The notes below the pieces were generated by a model. It was not told where the DNA came from, ran no database searches, and saw only the letters and a program-made list of their open reading frames with translations. Of a DNA stretch of 64,000 nucleotides, positions 46,013 through 58,700 are shown in pieces. The DNA is from Escarpia spicata (taxonomy: Eukaryota > Annelida > Polychaeta > Sabellida > Siboglinidae). A program made the position numbers and the translations under genes. Each line of letters opens with the position of its first letter. Positions within the stretch are counted from its first letter, which is position 1. Where the stretch lies: assembly GCA_963995525.1 (NCBI GenBank), contig CAXEFP010000902.1, positions 310,001-374,000 of the forward strand. Reading direction: 5' to 3'.

Positions 46013-47220
46013 GAATGCATGTTACCGTTTTATCTCCGTCAAGTAAGTTACAAGAACATATTACGTAAGTTATAGGTGTGAAAACTCATCCCCATTTGAT
46101 GTTTTATCTTGTCTAAAGCAGCAATACATTCAGTACTCACAAGACAACCATGTCCCATATCAAAGTGTTCGAACAAAATGTATGCATATCACAGCAAAAC
46201 GGTATTTGTAGTGCACTTTTTTCGGCGGACGGATCCTTAATGTGGTCTTACCCCAAATATATGTTTTGCATGTTACAAATCTTCACAAAGGCTAGACTGA
46301 TATCAAGCTACACACATAACTAGATTAACCACAAATGGGAATGCATGTTACCGTTTTATCTCCGTCACGTAAGTTACAAGAACATATTACGTAAGTTGTA
46401 GGTGTGAAAACTCATCCACATTTGATGTTTTATATTGTCTAAAGCAGCAGTACATTCAGTACTCACGAGACAAACATGTCCCATATCAAAGTGTTCGAAC
46501 AAAATTGATGCATATCACAGAAAACGGTATTTTAAGTGCACTTTTTCGGCAGACGGATCCTGAAAGTGGTCTTACCCCAAATAGATATTCTGCATGGTAC
46601 AAATCTTCAAGAAGGCTAGATTGATATCAAGCTACACACATAACTATATTAACCACAAACGGGAATGCATGTTACCGTTTTATCTCCGTCACGTAAGTTA
46701 CAAGAACATATTACGTAAGTTATAGGTGTGAAAACTCATCCCCATTTGATGTTTTATCTTGTCTAAAGCAGCAGTACATTCAGTACTCACGAGACAAACA
46801 TGTCCCATATCAAAGTGTTCGAACAAAATTTATGCATATCACAGAAAACGGTATTTTAAGTGCACTTTTTCGGCAGACGGATCCTGAATGTGGTCTTACC
46901 CCAAATAGATGTTCTGCATGTTACTAATCTTCACGAAGGCTAGACTGATATCAAGCTACACACATAACTAGATTAACCACAAAGGGGAATGCATGTTACC
47001 GTTTTATCTCCGTCACGTAAGTTACAAGAACATATTACGTAAGTTATATGTGTGAAAACTCATCCCCATTTGATGTTTTATCTTGTCTAAAGCAGCAGTA
47101 TATTCAGTACTCACGAGACAAACATGTCCCATATCAAAGTGTTCGAACAAAATGTTTGCATATCACAGCAAAAAGGTATTTGTAGTGCACTTTTTTTGGC
47201 GGACGGATCCTTAATGTGGT

Positions 47221-47275
47221 CTTACCCCAAATATATGTTTTGCTTGTAACATGCAGAACATCTATTTGGGGTAAG
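47221..47275. repeat. Near-palindromic satellite junction (9-base spacer)
   Basis: The reverse-orientation array ends at 47243 and the forward array begins at 47244. The 23 bases at 47221-47243 pair with 47253-47275 with two mismatches, around the spacer TTGTAACAT. Pairing continues outward because the flanking monomers are mirror images, so the perfect-phase inverted repeat is far longer than these 23 bases. A cruciform or hairpin could form here. Confidence 0.9.
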
Positions 47276-48630
47276 ACCACATTAAGGATCCGTCCGCTGA
47301 AAAAAGTGCACTACAAATACCGTTTTGCTGTGATATGCATAAATTGTGTTCGAACACTTTGCTATGGGACATGTTTGTCTCGTGAGTACTGAATGTACTG
47401 CTGCTTTAGACAAGATAAAACATCAAATGGGGATGAGTTTTCACACTTATAACTTACGTAATATGTTCTTGTAACTTACGTGACGGAGATAAAACGGTAA
47501 CATGCATTCCCATTTGTGGTTAATCTAGTTATGTGTGTAGCTTGATATCAGTCTAGCCTTCGTGAAGTTTTGTAACCTGCAAAACATCTATTTGGGGTAA
47601 GACCACATTCAGGATCCGTCTGCCGAAAAAGTGCACTTAAAATACCGTTTTCTGTGATATGCAAAAATATTGTTCGAACACTTTGATATGGGACATGTTT
47701 GTCTCGTGAGTACTGAATGTACTGCTGCTTTAGACAAGATAAAACATCAAATGGGGATGAGTTTTCACACTTATAACTTACGTAATATGTTCTTGTAACT
47801 TACGTGACGGAGATAAAACCGTAACATGCATTCCCATTTGTGGTTAATCTAGTTATGTGTGTAGCTTGATATCAGTCTAGCCTTCGTGAAGATTTGTAAC
47901 ATGCAAAACATCTATTTGGGGTAAGACCACATTAAGGATCCGTCCGCCGAAAAAAGTGCACTACAAATACCGTTTTGCAGTGATATGCATAAATTTTGTT
48001 CGAACACTTTGACATGGGACATGTTTGTCTCGTGAGTACTGAACGTACTGCTCCTTTAGACAAGATAAAACATCAAATGGGGATGAGTTTTAACACCTAT
48101 AACTTACGTAATATGTTCTTGTAACTTACGTGACGGAGATAAAACGGTAACATGCATTCCCATTTGTGGTTAATCTAGTTATGTGTGTAGCTTGATATCA
48201 GTCTAGCCTTCGTGAAGTTTTGTAACATGCAGAACATCTATTTGGGGTAAGACCACATTCAGGATCCGTCTGCCGAAAAAGTGTACTTAAAATACCGTTT
48301 TCTGTGATATGCATACATTTTGTTGGAACACTTTGATATGGGACATGTTTGTCTCGTGAGTACTGAATGTACTGCTGCTTTAGACAATATAAAACATCAA
48401 ATGTGGATGAGTTTTCACACCTACAACTTACGTAATATGTTCTTGTAACTTACGTGACGGAGATAAAACGGTAACTTGCATTCCCATTTACGGTTAATCT
48501 AGTTATGTGTGTAGCTTGAAAACAGTCTAGCCTTCGTGAAGATTTGTAACATGCAACACATATATTTGGGGTAAGACCACATTAAGGATCCGTCCGACAA
48601 AAAAAGTGCACTACAAATACCGTTTTGCTG
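47244..48630 (+). repeat. Satellite array, block A2 (forward)
   Basis: About 4.3 monomers in the forward orientation between the palindromic junction and the inserted element. Individual units carry private changes, such as AAAACCGTAACATG near 47816 and GTCCGACAAAAAAAG near 48592. The block stops after CCGTTTTGCTG, part-way through a monomer. Confidence 0.93.
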
Positions 48631-48761
48631 AAACCGTGAATATGCATAACAGAGCTGAAGCTATTACGACACAGCGGTGACAACTATGGTGATTCCAGGT
48701 ACTATATGGTGACAAATATTTACATCAATCCAGTTTTGAGGAGCAACACATGTTAATAAAA
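48631..48761 (+). repeat. Left 131-bp inverted repeat of the insert
   Basis: Runs from AAACCGTGAATATGCATAAC to TTAATAAAA. Its reverse complement matches 49484-49614 over the whole length with scattered mismatches, clustered near the inner end (48735-48750). It includes GCTGAAGCTATTACGACAC and TGGTGACAAATATTTACATC. Confidence 0.88.
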
Positions 48762-48767
48762 GGTTTG

Positions 48768-49100
48768 CTATCCACGTCCTGCAGAGAAAGTGTAGTAGTC
48801 ATGAACATTATCCACGAACTGTAGAGACAGTGTAGTATTCATCAACACTATCCACGACATATAAAGACAGTTTAGTAGTTATGAACACTATCCACGACCT
48901 GTGGAGACATTGTAGTACTCACGAACACTATCCACGAGTTGTGGATGCAATGCAGTAGTAACGGAAAGTTTCAATGACCTGTGGAGACAGTGTAGTAGTT
49001 ATGAATACTACCCACGATCTGTGGAGACAGTGTAGTAATGAGGAACACTCTCCATGACCTGTGAAGACAGAGTAGTGGTCATGAACACTATCCACGAACA
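48768..49100 (+). repeat. 40-bp minisatellite (about 8 copies)
   Basis: TATCCACG starts at 48769, 48809, 48849, 48889 and 48929, a strict 40-base period. More diverged copies continue to about 49100. The unit reads roughly TATCCACGACCTGTGGAGAC followed by AGTGTAGTAGTTATGAACAC. About two copies in the opposite orientation follow at about 49112-49191 (GGTCGTGGACAGTG and ACACTGTCTC), so the array also folds back on itself. An open frame on the minus strand here is only the translated repeat. Confidence 0.85.
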
Positions 49101-49191
49101 ATATATATCTGAAGGTCGTGGACAGTGTTATTGACCTAAATACTGTCTCCAAACTTCGTGCATAATGTTCATGACTACAACACTGTCTCTA

Positions 49192-49360
49192 CACCATATA
49201 GTACCTGTAAGCACCATATTTGTCACCGCTGTGTCGTAACAGCTTCAGCTCTGTTATGCATACTCACGGTTTCAGCATATCCACGTTTTCATATTAGGGG
49301 AACATTATCGTAAACGGAAGGATAATGCATATACAGATATGAAATTTTACGTATATTAGG
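49192..49360 (+). repeat. Internal copy of the insert's right end (direct repeat)
   Basis: CACCATATAGTACCTGTAAG through ACGTATATTAGG at 49192-49360 matches 49534-49702 at a constant offset of 342 bases with a few substitutions. The insert therefore carries its terminal segment twice in direct orientation plus once inverted. This suggests a nested copy or an internal duplication. Confidence 0.85.
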
Positions 49361-49483
49361 AGAGTGGTATCACCCTGTTGGTGTCTTAATATAACTTACT
49401 AATAACTAATTCCCTGGACACAGTGAAAAGGCATACTCACGGTTCACTTCAAACTACCCTAAATCGGTTAGGTATCTCAAACA

Positions 49484-49614
49484 TTTTATTAACATGTCTT
49501 GTTACTAAAAACTGGATTGATGTAAATATTTGTCACCATATAGTACCTATAATCACCATAGTTGTCACCGCTGTGTCGTAACAGCTTCAGCTCTGTTATG
49601 CATACTAACGGTTT
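49484..49614 (-). repeat. Right 131-bp inverted repeat of the insert
   Basis: Begins TTTTATTAACATGTC and ends GCATACTAACGGTTT. It is the reverse complement of 48631-48761. A further 88 bases (49615-49702) continue the direct repeat but have no left partner, consistent with loss of the outermost left end. Confidence 0.88.
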
Positions 49615-49706
49615 CGGCATATCCACGGTTTCATATTAGGGGAACATTATCGTAAACGGAAGGATAATGCATATACAGATATGAAAGTTTACGTATATTA
49701 GGATAT

Positions 49707-52700
49707 TAGCTTGATATCAGTCTAGCCTTCGTGAAGATTTGTAACATGCAAAACATCTATTTGGGATAAGACCACATTACGATCCGTCCGCCCAAAAAAG
49801 TGCACTACAAATACCGTTATGCTGTAATATGCATAAATTTTGTTCAAACACTTTGATATGGGACATGGTTGTCTCGTGAGTACTGAATGTACTGCTGCTT
49901 TAGACAAGATAAAACATCAAATGGGGATGAGTTTTCACACCTATAACTTACGTAATATGTTCTTGTAACTTACGTGACGGAGATAAAACGGTAACATGCA
50001 TTCCCATTTGTGGATAATCTAGTTATGTGTGTAGCTTGATATCAGTCTAGCCTTCGTGAAGATTTGTAACATGCAGAACATCTATTTGGGGTAAGACCAC
50101 ATTCATGCCGAAAAAGTGCACTTAAAATACCGTTTTCTGTGATATGCATACATTTTGTTCGAACACTTTGATATGGGACATGTTTGTCTCATGAGTACTG
50201 AATGTACTGCTGCTTTAGACAATATAAAACATCAAATGTGGATGAGTTTTCACACCTACAACTTACGTAATATGTTCTTGTAACTTACGTGATGGAGATA
50301 AAACGGTAACATGCATTCCCATTTGTGGTTAATCTAGTTATGTGTGTAGCTTGATATCAGTCTAGCCTTCGTGAAGATTTGTAACATGCAAAACATCTAT
50401 TTGGGGTAAGACCACATTAAGGATCCGTCCGCCGAAAAAAGTGCACTACAAATACCGTTTTGCTGTGATATGCATAAATTTTGTTCGAACACTTTGATAT
50501 GGGACATGTTTGTCTCGTGAGTACTGAATGTACTGCTGCTTTAGACAAGATAAAACATCAAATGGGGATGAGTTTTCACACCTATAACTTACGTAATATG
50601 TTCTTGTAACTTACGTGACGGAGATAAAACGTTAACATGCATTCCCATTTGTGGTTAATCTAGTTATGTGTGTAGCTTGATATCAGTCTAGCCTTCGTGA
50701 AGATTTGTAACATGCAAAACATCTATTTGGGGTAAGACCACATTAAGGATCCGTCCGCTGAAAAAAGTTAACAACAAATACCGTTTTGCTGTCAAATGCA
50801 TAACTTTTGTTCGAACACTTTGATATGGGACATGTTTTTCTCGTGAGTACTGAATGCACTGCTGCTTTAGACAAGATAAAACATCAAATGGGGATGAGTT
50901 TTCACACCTATAACTTACGTAATATGTTTTTGTAACATACGTGACGGAGATAAAACGGTAACATGCATTCCCATTTGTGATTAATCTACTTATGAGTGTA
51001 GCTTGATATCAGTCTAGCCTTCGTGAAGATTTGTAACATGCAAAACATCTATTTGGGGTAAGACCACATTAAGGTTCCGTCGGCCGAAAAAAGTGCAATA
51101 CAAATACCGTTTTCTGTGATATGCATAAATTTTGTTCGAACACTTTGATATGGGACATGTTTGTCTCGTGAGTACTGAATGTACTGCTGCTATAGACAAG
51201 ATAAAACATGAAATGGGGATGAGTTTTCACACCTATAACTTACGTAATATGTTTTTGTAACTTACGTGACGGAGATAAAACGGTAACATGCATTCCCATT
51301 TGTGATTAATCTACTTATGAGTGTAGCTTGATATCAGTCTAGCCTTCGTGAAGATTTGTAACATGCAAAACATCTATTTGGGGTAAGACCACATTACGAT
51401 CCGTCCGCCCAAAAAAGTGCACTACAAATACCGTTTTGCTGTAATATGCATACATTTTGTTCGAACACTTTGATATGGGATATGGTTGTCTCGTGAGTAC
51501 TGAATGTACTGCTGGTTTAGACAAGATAAAACATCAAATGGGGATGAATTTTCACTCCTATAACTTACGTAATATGTTCTTGTAACTTACGTGACGGAGA
51601 TAAAACGGTAACATGCATTCCCATTTGTGGTTAATCTAGTTATGTGTGTAGCTTGATATCAGCCTAGCCTTCGTGAAGATTTGTAACATGCAGAACATCT
51701 ATTTGGGGTAAGACCACATTCAGGATCCGTCTGCCGAAAAAGAGCACTTAAAATACCGTTTTCTGTGATATGCATAAATTTTGTTCGAACACTTTGCTAC
51801 GGGACATGTTTGTCTCATGAGTACTGAATGTACTGCTGCTTTAGACAATATAAAACATCAAATGTGGATGAGTTTTCACACCTACAACTTACGTAATATA
51901 TTCTTGTAACTTACGTGATGGAGATAAAACAGTAACATGCATTCCCATTTGTGGTTAATCTAGTTATGTGTGTAGCTTGATATCAGTCTAGCCTTCGTGA
52001 ATATTTGTAACATGCAAAACATCTATTTGGGGTAAGACCACATTAAGGATCCGTCTGCCGAAAAAAGTGCACTACAAATACCGTTTTGCTGTGATATGCA
52101 TAAATTGTTTTCGAACACTTTGATATGGGACATGTTTGTCTCGTTAGTACTGAATGTACTGCTGCTTTAGACAATATAAAACATCAAATGGGGATGAGTT
52201 TTCACACCTATAACTTACGTAATATGTTTTCTTGTAACTTACGTGACGGAGATAAAACGTTAACATGCATTCCCATTTGTGGTTAATCTAGTTATGTGTG
52301 TAGCTTGATATCAGTCTAGCCTTCTTGAAGATTTGTAACATGCAAAACATCTATTTGGGGTAAGACCACATTAAGGATCCGTCCGCCGAAAAAAGTGCAC
52401 TACAAATACCGTTTTGCTGTGATATGCATAAATTTTGTTCGAACACTTTGATATGGGACATGTTTGTCTCGTGAGTACTGAATATACTGCTGCTTTAGAC
52501 AAGATAAAACATCAAATGGGGATGAGTTTTCACACCTATAACTTACGTAATATGTTCTTGTAACTTACGTGACGGAGATAAAACGTTAACATGCATTCCC
52601 ATTTGTGGTTAATCTAGTTATGTGTGTAGCTTGATATCAGTCTAGCCTTCGTGAAGATTTGTAACATGCAAAACATCTATTTGGGGTAAGACCACATTAA

Positions 52701-55700
52701 GGATCCGTCCGCTGAAAAAAGTGAACAACAAATACCGTTTTGCTGTGATATGCATACATTTTGTTCGAACACTTTGATATGGGACATGTTTGTCTCGTGA
52801 GTACTGAATGTACTGCTGCTTTAGACAAGATAAAACATCAAATGGGGATCAGTTTTCACACCTATAACTTACGTAATATGTTTTTGTAACTTACGTGACG
52901 GAGATAAAACGTTAACACGCATTCCCATTTGTGGTTAATCTAGTTATGTGTGTAGCTTGATATCATACTAGCCTTCGTGAAGATTTGTAACATGCAGAAC
53001 ATCTATTTGGGGTAAGACCACCTTCAGGATCCGTCTGCCGAAAAAGTGCACTTAAAATACCGTTTTCTGTGATATGCATAAATTTTGTTCGAACACTTTG
53101 ATATGGGACATGTTTGTCTCGTGAGTACTGAATGCACTGCTGCTTTAGACAAGATAAAACATCAAATGGGGATGAGTTTTCACACCTATAACTTACGTAA
53201 TATGTTCTTGTAACTTATGTGACGGAGATAAATCGGTAACATGCATTCCCATTTGTGGTTAATCTAGTTATGTGTGGAGCTTGATATCAGTCTAGCCTTT
53301 GTGAAGATTTGTAACATGCAAAACATCTATTTGGGGTAAGACCACATTAAGGATCCGTCCGCCGAAAAAAGTGAACTACAAATACCGTTTTGCTGTGATA
53401 TGCATACATTTTGTTCGAACACTTTGATATGGGACATGTTTGTCTCGCGAGTACTGAATGTACTGCTGCTTTAGACAAGATAAAACATCAAATGGGGATG
53501 AGTTTTCATACCTATAACTTACGTAATATGTTCTTGTAACTTATGTGACGGAGATAAATCGGTAACATGCATTCCCATTTGTGGTTAATCTAGTTATGTG
53601 TGTAGCTTGATATCAGTCTAGCCTTTGTGAAGATTTGTAACATGCAAAACATATATTTGGGGTAAGACCACATTACGATCAGTCCGCCCAAAAAAGTGCA
53701 CTACAAATACCGTTTTGCTGTAATATGCATAACTTTTGTTCGAACACTTTGATATGGGACATGGTTGTCTCGTGAGTACTGAATGTACTGCTGCTTTAGA
53801 CAAGATAAAACATCAAATGGGGATGAGTTTTCACACTTATAACTTACGTAATATGTTCTTGTAACTTACGTGACGGAGATAAAACGGTAACATGCATTCC
53901 CATTTGTGGTTAATCTAGTTATGTGTGTAGCTTGATATCAGTCTAGCCTTCGTGAATATTTGTAACATGCAAAACATCTATTTGGGGTAAGACCACATTA
54001 AGGATCCGTCCGCCGAAAAATGTGCACTGCAAATACCGTTTTGCTGTGATATGCATACATTTTTTTCGAACACTTTGATATGGGACATGTTTGTCTCGTG
54101 AGTACTGAATGTACTGCTGCTTTAGACAATATAAAACATCAAATGGGGATGAGTTTTCACACCTATAACTTACGTAATATGTTTTCTTGTAACTTACGTG
54201 ACGGAGATAAAACGTTAACATGCATTTCCATTTGTGGTTAATCTAGTTATGTGTGTAGCTTGATATCAGTCTAGCCTTCGTGAAGATTTGTAACATGCAA
54301 AACATCTATTTGGGTTAAGACCACATTAAGGATCCGTCCGTTAGAAAAAAGTGCACTACAAATACCGTTTTGCTGTGATGTGCATGAATTTTGTTCGAAC
54401 ACTTTGATATGGGACATGTTTGTCTCGTGAGTACTGAATGCACTGCTGCTTTAGACAAGATAAAACATCAAATGGGGATGAGTTTTCACACCTATAACTT
54501 ACGTAATATGTTCTTGTAACTTATGTGACGGAGATAAATCGGTAACATGCATTCCCATTTGTGGTTAATCTAGTTATGTGTGTAGCTTGATATCAGTCTA
54601 GCCTTTGTGAAGATTTGTAACATGCAAAACATCTATTTGGGGTAAGACCACATTAAGGATCCGTCCGCCGAAAAAAGTGCACTACAAATACCGTTTTGCT
54701 GTGATATGCATACATTTTGTTCGAACACTTTGATATGGGACATGTTTGTCTCGCGAGTACTGAATGTACTGCTGCTTTAGACAAGATAAAACATCAAATG
54801 GGGATGAGTTTTCACACCTATAACTTACGTAATATGTTCTTGTAAGTTATGTGACGGAGATAAATCGGTAACATGCATTCCCATTTGTGGTTAATCTAGT
54901 TATGTGTGTAGCTTGATATCAGTCTAGCCTTTGTGAAGATTTGTAACATGCAAAACATATATTTGGGGTAAGACCACATTACGATCAGTCCGCCCAAAAA
55001 AGTGCCCTACAAATACCGTTTTGCTGTAATATGCATAACTTTTGTTCGAACACTTTGATATGGGACATGGTTGTCTCGTGAGTACTGAATGTACTGCTGC
55101 TTTAGACAAGATAAAACATCAAATGGGGATGAGTTTTCACACTTATAACTTACGTAATATGTTCTTGTAACTTACGTGACGGAGATAAAACGGTAACATG
55201 CATTCCCATTTGTGGTTAATCTAGTTATGTGTGTAACTTGATATCAGTCTAGCCTTCGTGAATATTTGTAACATGCAAAACATATATTTGGGGTAAGACC
55301 ACATTAAGGATCCGTCCGCCGAAAAATGTGCACTGCAAATACCGTTTTGCTGTGATATGCATACATTTTTTTCGAACACTTTGATATGGGACATGTTTGT
55401 CTCGTGAGTACTGAATGTACTGCTGCTTTAGACAATATAAAACATCAAATGGGGATGAGTTTTCACACCTATAACTTACGTAATATGTTTTCTTGTAACT
55501 TACGTGACGGAGATAAAACGTTAACATGCATTTCCATTTGTGGTTAATCTAGTTATGTGTGTAGCTTGATATCAGTCTAGCCTTCGTGAAGATTTGTAAC
55601 ATGCAAAACATCTATTTGGGTTAAGACCACATTAAGGATCCGTCCGTTAGAAAAAAGTGCACTACAAATACCGTTTTGCTGTGATGTGCATGAATTTTGT

Positions 55701-58700
55701 TCGAACACTTTGATATGGGACATGTTTGTCTCGTGAGTACTGAATGCACTGCTGCTTTAGACAAGATAAAACATCAAATGGGGATGAGTTTTCACACCTA
55801 TAACTTACGTAATATGTTCTTGTAACTTATGTGACGGAGATAAATCGGTAACATGCATTCCCATTTGTGGTTAATCTAGTTATGTGTGTAGCTTGATATC
55901 AGTCTAGCCTTTGTGAAGATTTGTAACATGCAAAACATCTATTTGGGGTAAGACCACATTAAGGATCCGTCCGCCGAAAAAAGTGCACTACAAATACCGT
56001 TTTGCTGTGATATGCATACATTTTGTTCGAACACTTTGATATGGGACATGTTTGTCTCGCGAGTACTGAATGTACTGCTGCTTTAGACAAGATAAAACAT
56101 CAAATGGGGATGAGTTTTCACACCTATAACTTACGTAATATGTTCTTGTAAGTTATGTGACGGAGATAAATCGGTAACATGCATTCCCATTTGTGGTTAA
56201 TCTAGTTATGTGTGTAGCTTGATATCAGTCTAGCCTTTGTGAAGATTTGTAACATGCAAAACATATATTTGGGGTAAGACCACATTACGATCAGTCCGCC
56301 CAAAAAAGTGCCCTACAAATACCGTTTTGCTGTAATATGCATAACTTTTGTTCGAACACTTTGATATGGGACATGGTTGTCTCGTGAGTACTGAATGTAC
56401 TGCTGCTTTAGACAAGATAAAACATCAAATGGGGATGAGTTTTCACACTTATAACTTACGTAATATGTTCTTGTAACTTACGTGACGGAGATAAAACGGT
56501 AACATGCATTCCCATTTGTGGTTAATCTAGTTATGTGTGTAGCTTGATATCAGTCTAGCCTTCGTGAATATTTGTAACATGCAAAACATATATTTGGGGT
56601 AAGACCACATTAAGGATCCGTCCGCCGAAAAATGTGCACTGCAAATACCGTTTTGCTGTGATATGCATACATTTTTTTCGAACACTTTTATATGGGACAT
56701 GTTTGTCTCGTGAGTACTGAATGTACTGCTGCTTTAGACAATATAAAACATCAAATGGGGATGAGTTTTCACACCTATAACTTACGTAATATGTTTTCTT
56801 GTAACTTACGTGACGGAGATAAAACGTTAACATGCATTTCCATTTGTGGTTAATCTAGTTATGTGTGTAGCTTGATATCAGTCTAGCCTTCGTGAAGATT
56901 TGTAACATGCAAAACATCTATTTGGGTTAAGACCACATTAAGGATCCGTCCGTTAGAAAAAAGTGCACTACAAATACCGTTTTGCTGTGATGTGCATGAA
57001 TTTTGTTCGAACACTTTGATATGGGACATGTTTGTCTCGTGAGTACTGAATGCACTGCTGCTTTAGACAAGATAAAACATCAAATGGGGATGAGTTTTCA
57101 CACCTATAACTTACGTAATATGTTCTTGTAACTTATGTGACGGAGATAAATCGGTAACATGCATTCCCATTTGTGGTTAATCTAGTTATGTGTGTAGCTT
57201 GATATCAGTCTAGCCTTTGTGAAGATTTGTAACATGCAAAACATCTATTTGGGGTAAGACCACATTAAGGATCCGTCCGCCGAAAAAAGTGCACTACAAA
57301 TACCGTTTTGCTGTGATATGCATACATTTTGTTCGAACACTTTGATATGGGACATGTTTGTCTCGCGAGTACTGAATGTACTGCTGCTTTAGACAAGATA
57401 AAACATCAAATGGGGATGAGTTTTCACACCTATAACTTACGTAATATGTTCTTGTAACTTATGTGACGGAGATAAATCGGTAACATGCATTCCCATTTGT
57501 GGTTAATCTAGTTATGTGTGTAGCTTGATATCAGTCTAGCCTTTGTGAAGATTTGTAACATGCAAAACATATATTTGGGGTAAGACCACATTACGATCAG
57601 TCCGCCCAAAAAAGTGCACTACAAATACCGTTTTGCTGTAATATGCATAACTTTTGTTCGAACACTTTGATATGGGACATGGTTGTCTCGTGAGTACTGA
57701 ATGTACTGCTGCTTTAGACAAGATAAAACATCAAATGGGGATGAGTTTTCACACTTATAACTTACGTAATATGTTCTTGTAACTTACGTGACGGAGATAA
57801 AACGGTAACATGCATTCCCATTTGTGGTTAATCTAGTTATGTGTGTAGCTTGATATCAGTCTAGCCTTCGTGAATATTTGTAACATGCAAAACATATATT
57901 TGGGGTAAGACCACATTAAGGATCCGTCCGCCGAAAAATTTGCACTGCAAATACCGTTTTGCTGTGATATGCATACATTTTTTTCGAACACTTTGATATG
58001 GGACATGTTTGTCTCGTGAGTACTGAATGTACTGCTGCTTTAGACAATATAAAACATCAAATGGGGATGAGTTTTCACACCTATAACTTACGTAATATGT
58101 TTTCTTGTAACTTACGTGACGGAGATAAAACGTTAACATGCATTTCCATTTGTGGTTAATCTAGTTATGTGTGTAGCTTGATATCAGTCTAGCCTTCGTG
58201 AAGATTTGTAACATGCAAAACATCTATTTGGGTTAAGACCACATTAAGGATCCGTCCGCTAGAAAAAAGTGCACTACAAATACCGTTTTGCTGTGATGTG
58301 CATGAATTTTGTTCGAACACTTTGATATGGGACATGTTTGTCTCGTGAGTACTGAATGCACTGCTGCTTTAGACAAGATAAAACATCAAATGGGGATGAG
58401 TTTTCATACCTATAACTTACGTAATATGTTTTTGTAACTTACGTGACGGAGATAAAACGGTAACAGGCATTCCCATTTGAGATTAATCTACTGATGAGTG
58501 TAGCTTGATATCAGTCTAGCCTTCGTGAAGTTTTGTAACCTGCAAAACATCTATTTGGGGTAAGACCACATTAAGGATCCGTCCGCCGAAAAAAGTGCAC
58601 TACAAATACCGTTTTCTGTGATATGCATAAATTGTGTTCGAACACTTTGACATGGGACATGTTTGTCTCGTGAGTACTGAATGTACTGCTGCTTTACACA

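Larger units (their letters stand above)
30056..47243 (-). repeat. Satellite array, block B (reverse orientation)
   Basis: About 53 copies of the same 325-bp monomer, all reading on the minus strand, so GGACGGATCC and TCACGAGACAAACATG appear on the plus strand. The monomer types are those seen in block A1, including the TTTCGAAT deletion type, seen here as ATCAAAATTTCGAAC near 30614, 31914, 42325 and 43622. This indicates that both blocks share a common stock of monomers. I see nothing but satellite in the block. Confidence 0.95.
48631..49706. mobile_element. Non-satellite insert with long inverted repeats (foldback/MITE-like)
   Basis: A 1076-bp sequence unrelated to the satellite interrupts the array. 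It has 131-bp inverted repeats, an internal 40-bp minisatellite, a 169-base direct repeat offset by 342 bases, and no plausible protein. This layout resembles non-autonomous terminal-inverted-repeat elements with a tandem-repeat core, as in foldback-type elements. The left end appears to lack about 88 bases that extend past the right inverted repeat (49615-49702). The satellite resumes at TAGCTTGATATCAG, out of phase with where it stopped, so no clean target-site duplication is visible. The superfamily is unknown. Confidence 0.7.

Noticed and set aside
1..48630. Hammerhead ribozyme inside the satellite, as in some roughly 330-bp animal satellites
   Set aside because: No CTGANGA core found on either strand of the monomer; the nearest string, CTGATAT, does not fit.
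48928..49152. 74-codon minus-strand frame in the insert
   Set aside because: It is the translated 40-bp minisatellite; no independent coding evidence.
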